The notes below the pieces were generated by a model. That model ran no database searches, had not been told where the DNA came from, and worked only from the letters and a program-made list of their open reading frames with translations. From Lepisosteus oculatus (lineage: Eukaryota; Chordata; Actinopteri; Semionotiformes; Lepisosteidae): 64,000 nucleotides of DNA. Position 1 is the stretch's first letter. Every line of letters begins with the position of its first letter. Positions 1 to 12,600 of this stretch are shown piece by piece. The stretch spans positions 52,792,222 to 52,856,221 of the forward strand of contig NC_090696.1 in assembly GCF_040954835.1 (NCBI RefSeq), written 5' to 3'. Made by a program: the position numbers and the translations under genes.

Positions 1-591
1 CTATGGCCTTTTTCATCTGTAGTTTTCTGTATGTTTGGATCCATATAGTTTCCTTCACTTTCAGAGTCTTACTGCTCCCAATCAAGAGCACGTTAATGTG
101 TTTGTGGCTTTCAGTAGGATTAAACAATTTCTGTGAAAGGAGGACATCCTGATTTTTATCCTCCCCCCCCCCATCCCATGGTCTGTAATCAACTGATCTA
201 ATTTTCAATCTTTTCATTTACAAATCAACACTTCCCCTGATAATTAATCTCTTTTGTTTTCTTTCATTTTTCCTGCCCACCTATTTTCCTCATATTTATG
301 CCCTCAGGCTCTCTCTTTTTATGCCTGGAGAAAACCCTACAGCTTGACCTTGAGCTCCTCTGTAGCCTCTGTACTGATGGAGCTCCACACAGTTCCTTCT
401 ACATTATTGTTGAGGTCATGATAAAGCTAATTCTCACATTTCTAAGTATGTTTAGCTTAGAGATTTTTCAGATAAGTACCTTAGCTTCTGAAAAGGGAGG
501 TTTGTGATTATTATTAACAAAATGTGTTATGTTTATGAAATTTGTAAAATATTTTATTTTTGTGAAAGTTATTTAATGATTTTATTTTCAG
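1..591 (+). other. UBA6 intron (partial)
   Basis: No exon or element recognised. A C-run lies at 163-173. The open frame at 298-507 has no coding features. Confidence 0.6.
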
Positions 592-681
592 CGAGATCCT
601 CCTGAAGAAGAGGTACCATTCTGTACATTGAAATCCTTTCCTGCAGTCATAGAACACACAATACAGTGGGCAAGAGACAAG
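592..681 (+). CDS. UBA6: UBA6 exon with the catalytic cysteine
   Basis: Encodes 30 residues beginning RDPPEEE, phase 0 at both ends. The acceptor is ttttattttcag and the donor AAG|gtgagc. Cys (TGT, 622-624) in PFCTLKSFP corresponds to the E1 active-site thioester cysteine (Cys625 in human UBA6). It is followed by [13 protein letters not shown], which in E1 enzymes is the helix after the active-site loop. Confidence 0.95.
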
Positions 682-3600
682 GTGAGCTTCTCCCCTCACA
701 TGGTGTTTTAAAGGGCTACAGGTAGTGAACAAAAATGGAAATAGCTAGGTAAATGAATAATGAAAGCAAGATCTTCCACACAAGTGTGGCTTATTTGCTA
801 ACTAAACAAATTATATACCAGCATGCTTAGGATGATATATAAAAAGGCTGGGACAGATAATGGTTACCTAGCATGGCTACAAGAGCAAAGCTCAGTGATG
901 TTAAAAGAGGGATTACTATTGTAATTATAATCAACTAATCAACTACAGATTTCAACCTGCTGTGAGAGCAGCCAGTGTCCTCAAACAGTCCTCTGAGAAC
1001 TACGCAGAGTGGAGTTTACAGTCAGGTTACAGTCCACATAATGCTTTTCACACCTGGCAATGCAAATTCGCATGTCAGCTGATGCTAAAAGCAGAGGCAG
1101 TGAACTGCTGAGCGTGGAGAAATGTGATAATGATAATGAAGAATAATTATTCTTCACCATGCAACAAGTAAAAGTTTATTCCATGATGAAAAGAGACACA
1201 GCATTTCAGCTGTGGAGTCTTCCTCAGGTTTCTTCTCTTTTCTGCATGGAATAAACCTTTACTTATTACTTTGCAGCCTACGCATGCTGACGCAGCTACC
1301 TAATTGATTGTTCACTATGTTCTAACAAACCTACAACTGTTTTGTATCATAAAAAACTTTACAGTTTTGAGAGCTGGGCTCCGAAAGTGAAGGGTTATGG
1401 TTGTTCTGCAGTGTTTTGAGGGCATTTTCCTGGTGTGGTGTGAGTGTACTCATTCCTTAGAAATTAAAGTCAATGCTAATCGCTACTCTATGGCACTACT
1501 CTGAGTGATCATGTTCACCCCATGTTGTAACAGTTCTTTTCTGCTGGGAGTGATGTCTTCCAGGATGACATTATCCAAATCCACAAAGCATGTGTGATCT
1601 GTGATGCTGTGATTTTTATTTTCACATTACCATGGTCAAATATTTAAGTATTTATCTCTGAATCCCATGAATAAAAATCCTAAAAAGAAAAAAATGGTGA
1701 GCAGTGCTTGCTTGTTTGTCTAATGCAAGAGTCTAATATGCCAGACACCAATTTAAAATAATTTCCTGAACTTTTTGCATGCCAGTGGGTAGGGTTTAGG
1801 CTAAGACCCATTTAAGTTCTGAGTTAGGGTAGATAAAGTAATTTAAACCTTTGGTGAACAACTTTGGCTGCTTTATGCCTTTCCCTTTTGTTTTCTTTAG
1901 CTCTTTAGCTGTCTTCAGGAGATTTTACACCAGAGAAGCTATTATATGATTTATAATTCTTGTTTTGTATCTAAGACACATGTAGTTGATTTAAATAAAA
2001 TAATTATGACTTTCAAACATCTGTTTTTTTCTGCATGGACTGCACTTTTTATTTCTACCTGAACAAAAGGGTTACCTATGCAAGTCTTCAGATTGGTTGT
2101 CATGTTTAAAGAACACAACAGAACCCAAACAAGTATTTATGGGATATCCTGTAATGATACTTGACACTTCTTTGAACTTGGCATGAATTGCCCATGGAAC
2201 AACAGTGTTGCAACCCCCGTACAGAATTCCAGACATTAGTAGACTGTATACCTATAGGCTGTACTGGCCACATGTAGTGATGCCTCATGAAATGACTTTA
2301 TATTGTTGTTTGAATTTTTGTCCACTACCTAAGCCTCATTGTTAAAAGAGCTTCTAACTAAAGCCCATTTTCTCTGTGCAGTTTGAAAGTGCTTTTACAC
2401 ACAAGCCTTCAATCTACAACAAATTTTGGCAGACATATTCATCTGTAGAAGAAGTATTACAGGTAAGAAGAACATTGAAACCATAACATTAAGCTATAGA
2501 AAATTTAGTGTTACTTGCAATTATAGAAGTACTTGGTAAATAATCAGAAAAAATATTTGTGTTTCTTGAATACATAAGAGTTTTATGTGTTCTGCATTTA
2601 AAGAAAAAACACTTGTGTGCCTGGTGTAAGGAGAAGTAAGAAAGAAAAAGCACCTGGTTTTTATGCAAATAAAGTGTGAGCTGTATAAAACAGTTTTCTA
2701 TAGCTTTTTACAGATGCAGCCACTAAGAACATGCTGTACGTCTTCCAAATGTGTAACCTGTAACCCGGCAAGTTGAGTTATGCAATTCACTGGCCAAAGA
2801 TGATGGCATTTGTGCTGTGTTAGATGTCAGTGAAATGATTGCTTCATTTAATCTCTTTAATGTGCATGTTTAAATCTGCTTAATATGCAATATTAATATG
2901 GAATTTAACATTTAAAGGGAACTTTTGGTAGCTGAAAATAAAAACAGAAGTATAATGTAAGATATACTTAATGTACCTAATGTAATGCAAATTTCTGCAC
3001 TAAGTAATCAGTTTTGATTATGAAAAATATATTTCACACATACTGTACTGTAGTGGCTTTAAAGCCATACGGTCTCATACATAATATAAACCTAATATAC
3101 ATAAGGTAGATGGTAGTGGTAGCTAAATATAAAAAGTACACAACGGTACTCCACCTTCTTCCTACACATTTTATGCATGAAAGTCTTTAACTCAGTTATT
3201 TTGACATGGTAACTTCATAAAAAGATATAATGTTTTATTCATTTCTACAAATCCTTAATAAGAAAACTTTACTTGCTGGTATTGTTGTAAAAAAGTTGTG
3301 GAACTGATCTAATTAATTTAATAATTAACATACTGTTATACACATTTTAAAATTCTAAAGTAAAAGTCTAAACATAACTTGGATGACTTTGGACAAGCTG
3401 TATACTCAAAGTATAATTTCTTTAGCACATTTGTACAAGCACTTGGAATCTGTCCAAGCCATACTTTGTCAGGCATTTTGTTTTACTTCAACGGGCATAA
3501 AAACTTCCTTGCTTTTAACAGGGCGTTTCATAATTTCTAACTACGAAAATGATTTAAAATGCGACACCTATCATGAAAAGAAAAAAATACACACCAGTAT

Positions 3601-6600
3601 TCCATTTCTCCCTAAACATTGTAAGCTTCGAAGTCTTTAACTAACGTGATACCGGAGTCAACAAGCATACTTTTAGAATTTGATTAAAAGGGAATATAAT
3701 ATGGAATCGCGTATCTCAAGAATTTAATAACGGTATGATTATATCCGTGTACTGCGGCAGGGCTGTGTAGGGCTGTTTCGCCTGCCTGCTTATGCGAGCT
3801 GTCTTGTAGCCTACTGGTCTAGGTGCGTGACTACCAACTGGCAGGTTGTGTGTTCGAATCCAGCTGGTGCTGGACCTTTCAGTTTTATTTATTTATTTTT
3901 TAATCGCGTAACATAAACATATTACCGTATGGAAACTGTACTGTATACAATATGTATATGTATATTTAATGTCTTAACTGTGCCCGTTTAAGTATTGAAT
4001 ATTCATATCTAATTTTACCACTGAAGGGAAATCTTAACATAAACATACAGTATATGGCTGGTCTCGGTACTTTAAAGAAAAAAATACACACCAGTATTCC
4101 ATTTCTCCCTAAACATTGTAAGCTTCGAATGAAACCACTAAATGAAGACATAAATATAGAAATCTTAAGATTTGTTTTATTTAATGTTGGTAGCAGGATG
4201 AACTGTCAGAGTGTATATTTTGTCGCAAAGTTGCTACAAGATGTTAACAGTAAAAAAGGTATTTAGAAATGAGTTATTTCAAGATGAAAAAGAAAACATA
4301 CACGAAACATGGTTTCATTACGACCAGAATCGGTCTTGAGATATTTTTAACTTGATTTACAGTATTTGAGAGGTATGTCTTAACACCGATACTACAGTGC
4401 TTCAGTACTGCTCACGTATATGTTTCTAGGTTTATATTATGCATTTCATACGGTCAAATTACTTTTGAGCAACTAATAAGAAGCGCGAAATATGCGTTTT
4501 AGTTTCGTTTTGTGCTGGAACCCGTGGATTGATTAGAGATATCAAGTACATACAAGTCATTTTTTAAATGTTGTAGTTCGTCTTGAAAAAATGTTACGAG
4601 TACATCATCTATCAACAATTACACAGGTTCTGTTTCCATATTGCGGATTTTGGTTAGGTACAGTATTATCAAATCCAGTGGCGCTGTGTGTTACTTTGCT
4701 GAGTCCCATGTCACATGGTCTGTGATTGAAACCTGTAAAACCGGTTTAATTCGTCACAGCCAGCACTCTTCAGGTGTGAGGGTCTTCTGCTCAGAATGAA
4801 ACGCTAAAATGTTTGTGTATATTCTAATGGTAGTGGGGGCAGGGTGTGTGGGAACACCCTGCATTGGAGATCTATGTTCTTCACACCTGAAACATTTTCT
4901 CTGAAAGGATTTTCTTCGCAGTTTAACCGATCTTGTTACAGCATGTTACAGTTTACTATTATTAACCATATTAATTTTAAGTGCTTAATGTAAAATCTTG
5001 TAAAAATATATTTTCATTGTTCAAATATACATTAATATACATTAAGTCTGACTATCATATAATAAGTTAAATACAAAACTAAAGAAAAAATAGGGTTAAA
5101 TATAATTCAAAATATTTTGCTAACAATGTTAACTGTTTATGAATAATAAAATGTATTAACTAAGGAGTAGGATGGCACAGTTGTTAGTATGTTTTTTGTT
5201 TTGTTTCTTTTTCATAAATACAACAGTAGTACCTGATGTCTCAAGTGGCTTTCAAAATTAAATTATGCATGCAAACCTGTGAACTAGAAAGATAACTAAG
5301 ATTTTAATACTAATTAAATGACCGCGGGCACTTTCCACCCCCTCTACATTCTCAGAGTAGAACAGACTAACCTTCTAATGAAAGACAGTCCACCCCCCAC
5401 GGACAGGAAAAGTGCCCACAGGCACTTAAACTTAATATGGTCAGTAACAGTAAACAGTAAAATGGTAAGAAGGAGCACGTACAAACGTTTTCGAAATAAC
5501 CACATGTAAGACTCTGATGCTTCAAATGTTTAGGGAGAAAGTGGAATACTGGTGTGTATTTTTTCTTTAAACTACCAATACCAGCCATATACAGTCTGTA
5601 ACGTAGGGATTTCTATATGTCTTTATTTAGTGTTTACATTAGTGACAAAGGCTAAACTTTTAGCTTCAGTAACGTGTACATATCTCCCCTTTTTATAAAA
5701 CGACTTGGTTGAAAACTGTTCCAGAGCCACTGTTGTTTCATCAGAGAAAAGTACATCATGAAATGCCTCTCCCTGTTCAATCCACTGGAAAAAAGAAAAG
5801 GAGCATAAAGCTTCTGATGGTCATAAACGATATTCATTTAGGAGCAGCATCAGAGGTATGTTTTTAACTGCACTGCATTGGAGAGAATACCACAGTGTGT
5901 TTTTTTTTTACTCCCTGGCGGAAACTGGCTTCCAGAAGAATCAGTATGGCTCAGAGATTAAATAAAACTTCACAGACATTAACAAAGAGCATAACGCGTG
6001 TACTGTATACACTGCAAGTACAACCCTACTGTTGTACTGTTGTAGGAGTGCTGGCTGTGACGAATTGAACCGGTTTCACAGGTATTTTCAAAGTAGGAGG
6101 CGAGATTTCCAGCGAAAGACACCCCCCCCCCCCCCCCTCAAAAACCCAGTAAATACAGTACTTACTAGTTAAAGGCTAGGCTCCCGACTACGGCGAAAGG
6201 AACCCTTCTTTCATTAGAAGACAATGAACATATTTTAGCCCTGAATGAAGTAATAGCAAACATGGTTTACATAAAAGACATTTTTCCAAGAAAGTTTAGC
6301 CTTTGTCACTAATGAAACCACTAAATAAAGACATAAATATAAAAATCTTAAGATTTTTAAAATACATGACTTTGCTAAAATTTATTTGAAAATAAAAACA
6401 ACATCCCTCCCCTGTTCTCTCTCTCCCCTGGCGGTTGTAATTGGTTTTGCATAAGGGGCAGGGCTATGGAAATTAGGTATGTTTGGGAATGTGTAGTTAC
6501 ATGTTCTGGCTGTTTGTGAATTATCGTTGTTGAGTATGGAGTGTTGAGGTATTGATTTTGTGTAATGCTTTATGTTGAAAATTGAGGTGGATTTTGTTTA

Positions 6601-9600
6601 TGATAAACAGGATAAACTGGGATGGGAGGAAGGTTTGGTTTTGCATAAGGGTTGGGATTATGATAATTGGAGGACTTTGCGAGAGTAAAATGGTTTGATT
6701 ATTTGATTTTGTATTGTGGTTGTTATCTATGTTTTTGGTTGGTATTATGTTTATATGGTTGTTTTTGTTGGTTGGTTGTTATTATGGTTATTAATAATAC
6801 GATCTATAGTTGAAATCTGAGCCTAAATAAAAAGAAAAAGCAAGTGATTAGGTTTATGAGCAATCTAATTACTTATTCGTTTAAAAAGCTATATAAAATA
6901 AAGTTTATTATTAATTTGCTGGACAGTGCGGTGAACATTATTATGCATAAGACAAAGATAACGATCCTGATCAGTTTAGAAATCTGTGTACGCTGTAAGG
7001 TTTTTACTTCTTAAACTTTTAAAATACACGTTTTGAATAGAAAGAAATCCTCTTCCTGGTACAGTATGTTTACAAACCAGCACGTCTTTTTTCTCCAATC
7101 AGAGGGGTGTCAGATGGTGTCAGCCAATCACCATTCTGCGTTGGGTAGCAACGGGTGACTGTTCTCAGGCGGAAGATGTAAACAGCTTAATGTTCGTGTT
7201 AAATAATTTTTTTAAATTAAAATTCATTCTATACAGCAATCGCATATTTGGGTACCGTTTCATAAAACTTTCATGCTTAAAATGTTTAGGGAGAAATGGA
7301 AGACTGGTGTGTATTTTTTTCTTTAAACTACCAAGACCAGCCATACACAGTACAGTTTACATACATACAGTAATGTTTATGTTCCTAAATTAATATCGTT
7401 TATGACCTTCAGATGCGTTATGCTCCTCTTCCTTTTATGCTCAGCTACTAAAATTTCCCTTTAGTGGTAAAATCCATATAAATATTCAAAACTAAGCGAA
7501 TTAAAATGTACACAGTAAAGACATTAAATGATTAAATCTTTGCACTACCAACCAATGCACCACGAGTGCCCCTGTCGGTCATTTTGGCCAGCCAATCACT
7601 TGCCCTGCGGTACCCTCCGGTGCCCCGCGGTGGCTTGTGGGTAGGTTACCGTACCGCGGGTTTTTACCGCGCATTTTGAATGGCTGCATCTGTACGTCTT
7701 AAATTATTTGTAAGACATTGAGATAAGATGAGGTGTGTGCAGCTTAAATAGTTTTGCATAATTAAAACATGATCTTTCAGCTTATAATGTAAACATATAA
7801 TTTAAAAATATTATCGCTAATTTATTATTATCGAGGTAAATGTGTGAAATGATGGTGATATTGATTTGAGGTCATATTGCCCAGCCCTACCTCATACTGT
7901 TAAACGATTTAAAGACTTGTGAATCTGAAAGTTAAAACAAGCCTTTCAATCATGCTGTCTTGTAGAACCCCCTCCAGCTTTATTATATATTTTGACTACT
8001 TGCTCTGACATGAGGAAACAAAAACAATAGACAAATATTTAAAATACTTTTAGATTTTGAGTGTCAATTATTAATTTTACATTTCTAAAATAGTTTAAAG
8101 TTTTTTTTTAAAGGATCTATTTATAACGGAACAGGAATAGCCTCCTCCCAGCATGTAGTTTTACTAATTACTAATAATTCTATATACTGTATGTATATAA
8201 TAATTCTGTTCGAGTTATACAGTATCGTGACATACAGTTTCTCATTTGGAGTTGTGGGTTAATAAACATTTAATATTGTACCAATCTGACTACCACATAC
8301 AGCTGCTGTAATTTAAGGATTCACTGTGTCACCTGGAAGTTTTACACAGTACTACAGTCATGCATCAGATTATTTGAAAAAAAAACCATGACGTGATGTT
8401 GTCTGTGATACTGCATTGTCTAACACAGTATACTGAGTGACACCTCACGCATTTAAGAGCATTCTTTGTATATACAGATGCAGCCATTCAAAGTGCGCGG
8501 TACAGACAGGTACCGGAGGTAATTGGCTACGGCATCGCGCATTTTGACGCAAGATGACGCGGGGTACCGCGGTACGTGATTGGTTGACCGACAGGGGCAC
8601 TCGTGGTCCGTTGGTCTGTCGTAGAAAGATTTACAGTAAACGTCTTTACTGTGCCCGTTGTAGTATTGAATATTCATATGGAATTTTACCACTGAAAGGA
8701 AAGCTTAGTGCCTGAGCATAAAAAGAATAGGAGCATACTGCAACGCGTGTGAAGGCCATAAACGATATTAATTTTGGAACATAAACATACAGTATATGGC
8801 TGGTCTTGGTACTTTAAAGAAAACATACACGAAACATGGTTTCATTATGACCAGAATCGGTCTTGAGATATTTTTAACTTGATTTACAGTATTTGAGAGA
8901 TATGTCTTGACACCGATATTACGTAAATACTGCTCACGTATATGTTTCTAGGTTTATGTTATGCATTTCATACGGTCAAATTACTTTTGAGCAACTGATA
9001 AGAAGTGCGAAACGGTATGCCCAGGGCGTTTTAGTTTTCGTTTTGTTTTAATGCAGTGCAGTAGATTGATTAGAGATATCAAGTATATACAAGTCATTTT
9101 TTAAATGTTGTAGTTCGTCTTGTAAAAATGTTAACATCATCTGTCAACCAATTACACCGGTTCTGTTTCCATATTGCGGATTTTGGTTACGTAATATTAT
9201 TTTCTAATTTCACGTTGTGAATATATGATTTGGGCAAACAGAGCCGCAAAGAAGTACATTATGGGTTGTTGGGTTTTTTTTTGCAGTTTTATCTTGAACA
9301 AGCGATGCTTAAACCTTTGTCTGATTCTTGTGAAACTATCCACACGACTGTTACCTAGGAGTTGACTTCAGTGATGTCACTGATGGGATGTTTCTAAAAA
9401 TCCATCCAATATAAAACATCTTCTCCAGTTGTCCTGCATATGTATTCGCTAATGAAGCTGTGTGTTCTGAGCCTGGTTCTCTACATTTCTGTATGAACCA
9501 GCTTAGAGGGCTAAAGACAGCTTGTGTTTAAATTGAGTGTAAGGTAATTTATGCTTCTAAAGTCATGGTCAGCATTTATTATTGTACTGTGCTGTAAACT

Positions 9601-12600
9601 TGTTCTGTGCCTAATTACATTATTTTATAGCTTTATCAAATCTGTACATTGTCTGTCGATAATGTTTCTGTAGTGCTTTTTCAGCACTCAGCATGTGACC
9701 GCGCCGGTGGCGCTGTGTGTTAGGTTCCTGACTCCCATGTCACACGGCCTGTGATTGAATCCCATGGAACTATGACTTTATTTTTTAACAAACATTTCTT
9801 TGAAAAAATGAAACGTTTCCCTTGGTCAGAGATTAAATAAAACCTCACTCGCACCAAACAAATTTATATTTCTAAATATCACAACATGATCGAATTTAAG
9901 TCTTTTTAATAACAATGAATAGTCACCTATGCGTTACAAAATAAACATTTATATTGATTTGAATCGCGTTTTGATTTAAATCGTAAACGCGTGTTTAAAT
10001 ATATGTGTTTAAAGGTGATATACTGTATAAAAGCGCTGATTCTTATGGAATGTGTTCCGCCGGGGATTCAAAAAATGTATTTTTTTTAATCACGTATCTA
10101 AGGAAAATTGCAGTATAACTTTGTTCATGCACAAACAGTGGCATGTTACATTATAATTTGGGTGTCTCCTCTTTCCAGAAAGCTCTAAATTGCATTTTGA
10201 GTGCGGTTTTTGACTTTTTCTAAATTGCAACCCATAAATAAAGCTGATACAGTTTAGACTTACTGTATTCTAAACTGTATTACAGCAGCACATTGGACAA
10301 TGCAACGTAAATTGCAAAAATGCACTTGGAATCTGTCCAAGCCCTACTACGAAAATTATTTAAACTGCGACACTTATCATTCATCTTTAAATAAACTTTA
10401 TTTTATATAGCGTTTTAAGCGAATAGGTAATTCGATTGCTCATAAACCTAATCGCTTTTTCTACATAAACACGCGTGATTGCTCTCTAAAAATGCTTTTT
10501 CTTTATATTTAGGCTCAGATATCAACTATACATCGTATTATTATAAACTTTCTTGGAAAAATGTCTTATGTAAACCATGTTTGGTTTACTATTGTACTTT
10601 ACGGCTCTGTTTGCCCAAATCATATATTCACAACGTGAAATTAGAAAATAATATTACGTAACCAAAATCCGGAATATGGAAACAGAACCTGTGTAATTGT
10701 TGACAGATAATGTTAACATTTTTACAAGACGAACTACAACATTTAAAAAATGACTTGTATGTACTTGATATCTCTAATCAATCTACTGCACTGCATTAAA
10801 ACAAAACGAAAACTAAAACGCCCTGGGCATACCGTTTCGCGCTTCTTATCAGTTGCTCAAAAGTAATTTGACCGTATGAAATGCATAACATAAACCTAGA
10901 AACATATACGTGAGCAGTATTTACGTAATATCGGTGTCAAGACATACCTCTCAAATACTCTAAATCAAGTTAAAAATATCTCAAGACCGATTCTGGTCAT
11001 AATGAAACCATGTTTCGTGTATGTTTTCTTTAAAGTACCGAGACCAGCCATATACTGTATGTTTATGTTCCAAAATTAATATCGTTTATGGCCTTCACAC
11101 GCGTTGCAGTATGCTCCTATTCTTTTTATGCTCAGCTACTAAGATTTCCCTTCAGTGGTAAAATTCCATAAGAATATTCAATACTACAATGGGCACAGTA
11201 AAGACATTAAATATACATATACATACTGTATACAGTACAGTTTGCATACGGTAATATGTTTATGTTCCTAAATCAATCTCTTTTATGAGCATGTGAAAGG
11301 CATGGTGAATCGATTCTCAAAAATTACTGTACTTTGCATGATTGGAAACAAATGCGTGATTGCGAAATGCTGTGGTGTTACTTTTACAAAGACTGTCAAT
11401 GAAAAAAAGAATGTGGACCAGGGCAATACTTTGAGTTTACACTTACAGCTTGTCCAAGGTCATTCATTATTAATACTATTAGTAATATCTTCGTTAAAGA
11501 CTTTGATGGCGACAGCTCAAACATGAGAGCTTGAGCTTTATTAGCTCCACCTTGCGGAAATTCCGGATACTATTATTTTGCTAGTGGTATTTACCGGTAA
11601 CTCGTGGTAGACTGCGTACAGCGTACCGCAAAATAATGCGGTATCGCCCGCGCATTTTGAATGGCTGCATCTGTAACTTATGTAAGGTACGATAGTATAT
11701 TACGACAGTAATATAACTGTAATGATATCACTATACTTGTACGATATAATGCTTTATGCAGCATTAGTTGCAACATAGTGAGATTTGTAGACATTTGCTG
11801 TATTTACCATCTGTCCAAAAATAACTTTCTCTTTGGTGTCAATTTTTCTCAGAGAATGAAGTCACAAGAAACCTTAGATGGGTCTTTTCAAGTAATCAAG
11901 TTACTAAGCCGAAGACCAATGAGTTGGGCAAGTTGTGTTACACTGGCTAGATTAAAATTTGAAAAATATTTTAAAAGAAAGGTAAGTTGTTTTTTTAATT
12001 TATTGTTTTGGAGTGTTAAAAGCTTTTCCATGTCATATTATCTTTATTTTCTAGATATGATGGAGGTATTAAATATTCTATTTTACAGCCCTCCTGCTCA
12101 ATTTATATTATGTAAAGTGAAGAACATACTGTAAATTGTAACAGAGTAAAATCAAGTGATTAAAATCATTCAGAACACAAATGTTTTAGTGTTTTTTGCG
12201 TTCCATTGAAGAAACAGATATCCATAGATATGTTTTGACATGATTGTGTAATTTGATCTTATAAGCAATGCTTATATAGTTAGATATCAAATAATGTCAA
12301 ATTAAAGGAGAACCGCAACTCTATTTTCATATTTTTCATTTCTGCACATTTTACATCACAAAATAGTCAAAATTGTTTTTCTATAATGTCAATGAATTTA
12401 TTTAGTTACCAAGATTTAATAACTGGTTTGAGAAATTGGGGCTGCATTTTCCCTTCAAATGAATAAATCAGAAGTGGCAAGGTAATTTCACAATGGACCA
12501 GATTGAAAGGAATAATAAACCTTGGACAACAGCTTTAAATAAAGATTAAATTTACACTAAAAGTATTTTTACATGCATTTGCCACCACTAACAAACTTTT

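Larger units (their letters stand above)
3378..7692 (-). mobile_element. Unnamed DNA transposon, copy 1 (reverse orientation, outer end of one side missing)
   Basis: The right edge reads ATTTTGAATGGCTGCATCTG followed by TA and carries the L-type end. Read in reverse, this copy runs collinear with copy 3 (54750-60484): the end module, a repeat with ggctggtcttggtag, the DDE segment, then the module with TTTTAGAATTTGATTAA. The far side stops at about 3378 inside the block that in copy 3 reads CAGCTTGTCCAAGG, so the terminal repeat there is lost. SINE-like inserts lie inside. Family assignment is uncertain: the encoded segment looks Tc1/IS630-like. Confidence 0.75.
8475..11673 (+). mobile_element. 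Unnamed DNA transposon, copy 2 (3.2 kb, both ends present, foldback)
   Basis: Starts TA-CAGATGCAGCCATTCAAA and ends TTTTGAATGGCTGCATCTG-TA, so both terminal repeats are present with TA on each side. Internally, 8640-9257 and 10594-11205 are inverted copies of each other (about 610 bp, near-identical over long stretches), around a 1.3-kb centre. The left end matches the L-type end of copies 1 and 3; the last 470 bp match the R-type end of copy 3 (60003-60484). No DDE segment is present, so it is probably non-autonomous. Confidence 0.85.

Noticed and set aside
298..507. 69-codon open frame in the first intron
   Set aside because: No family likeness, no splice context in the UBA6 frame; ordinary intron sequence.
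3795..3870. True tRNA gene
   Set aside because: A- and B-box-like sequences are present, but no acceptor stem or plausible cloverleaf; better explained as a SINE.
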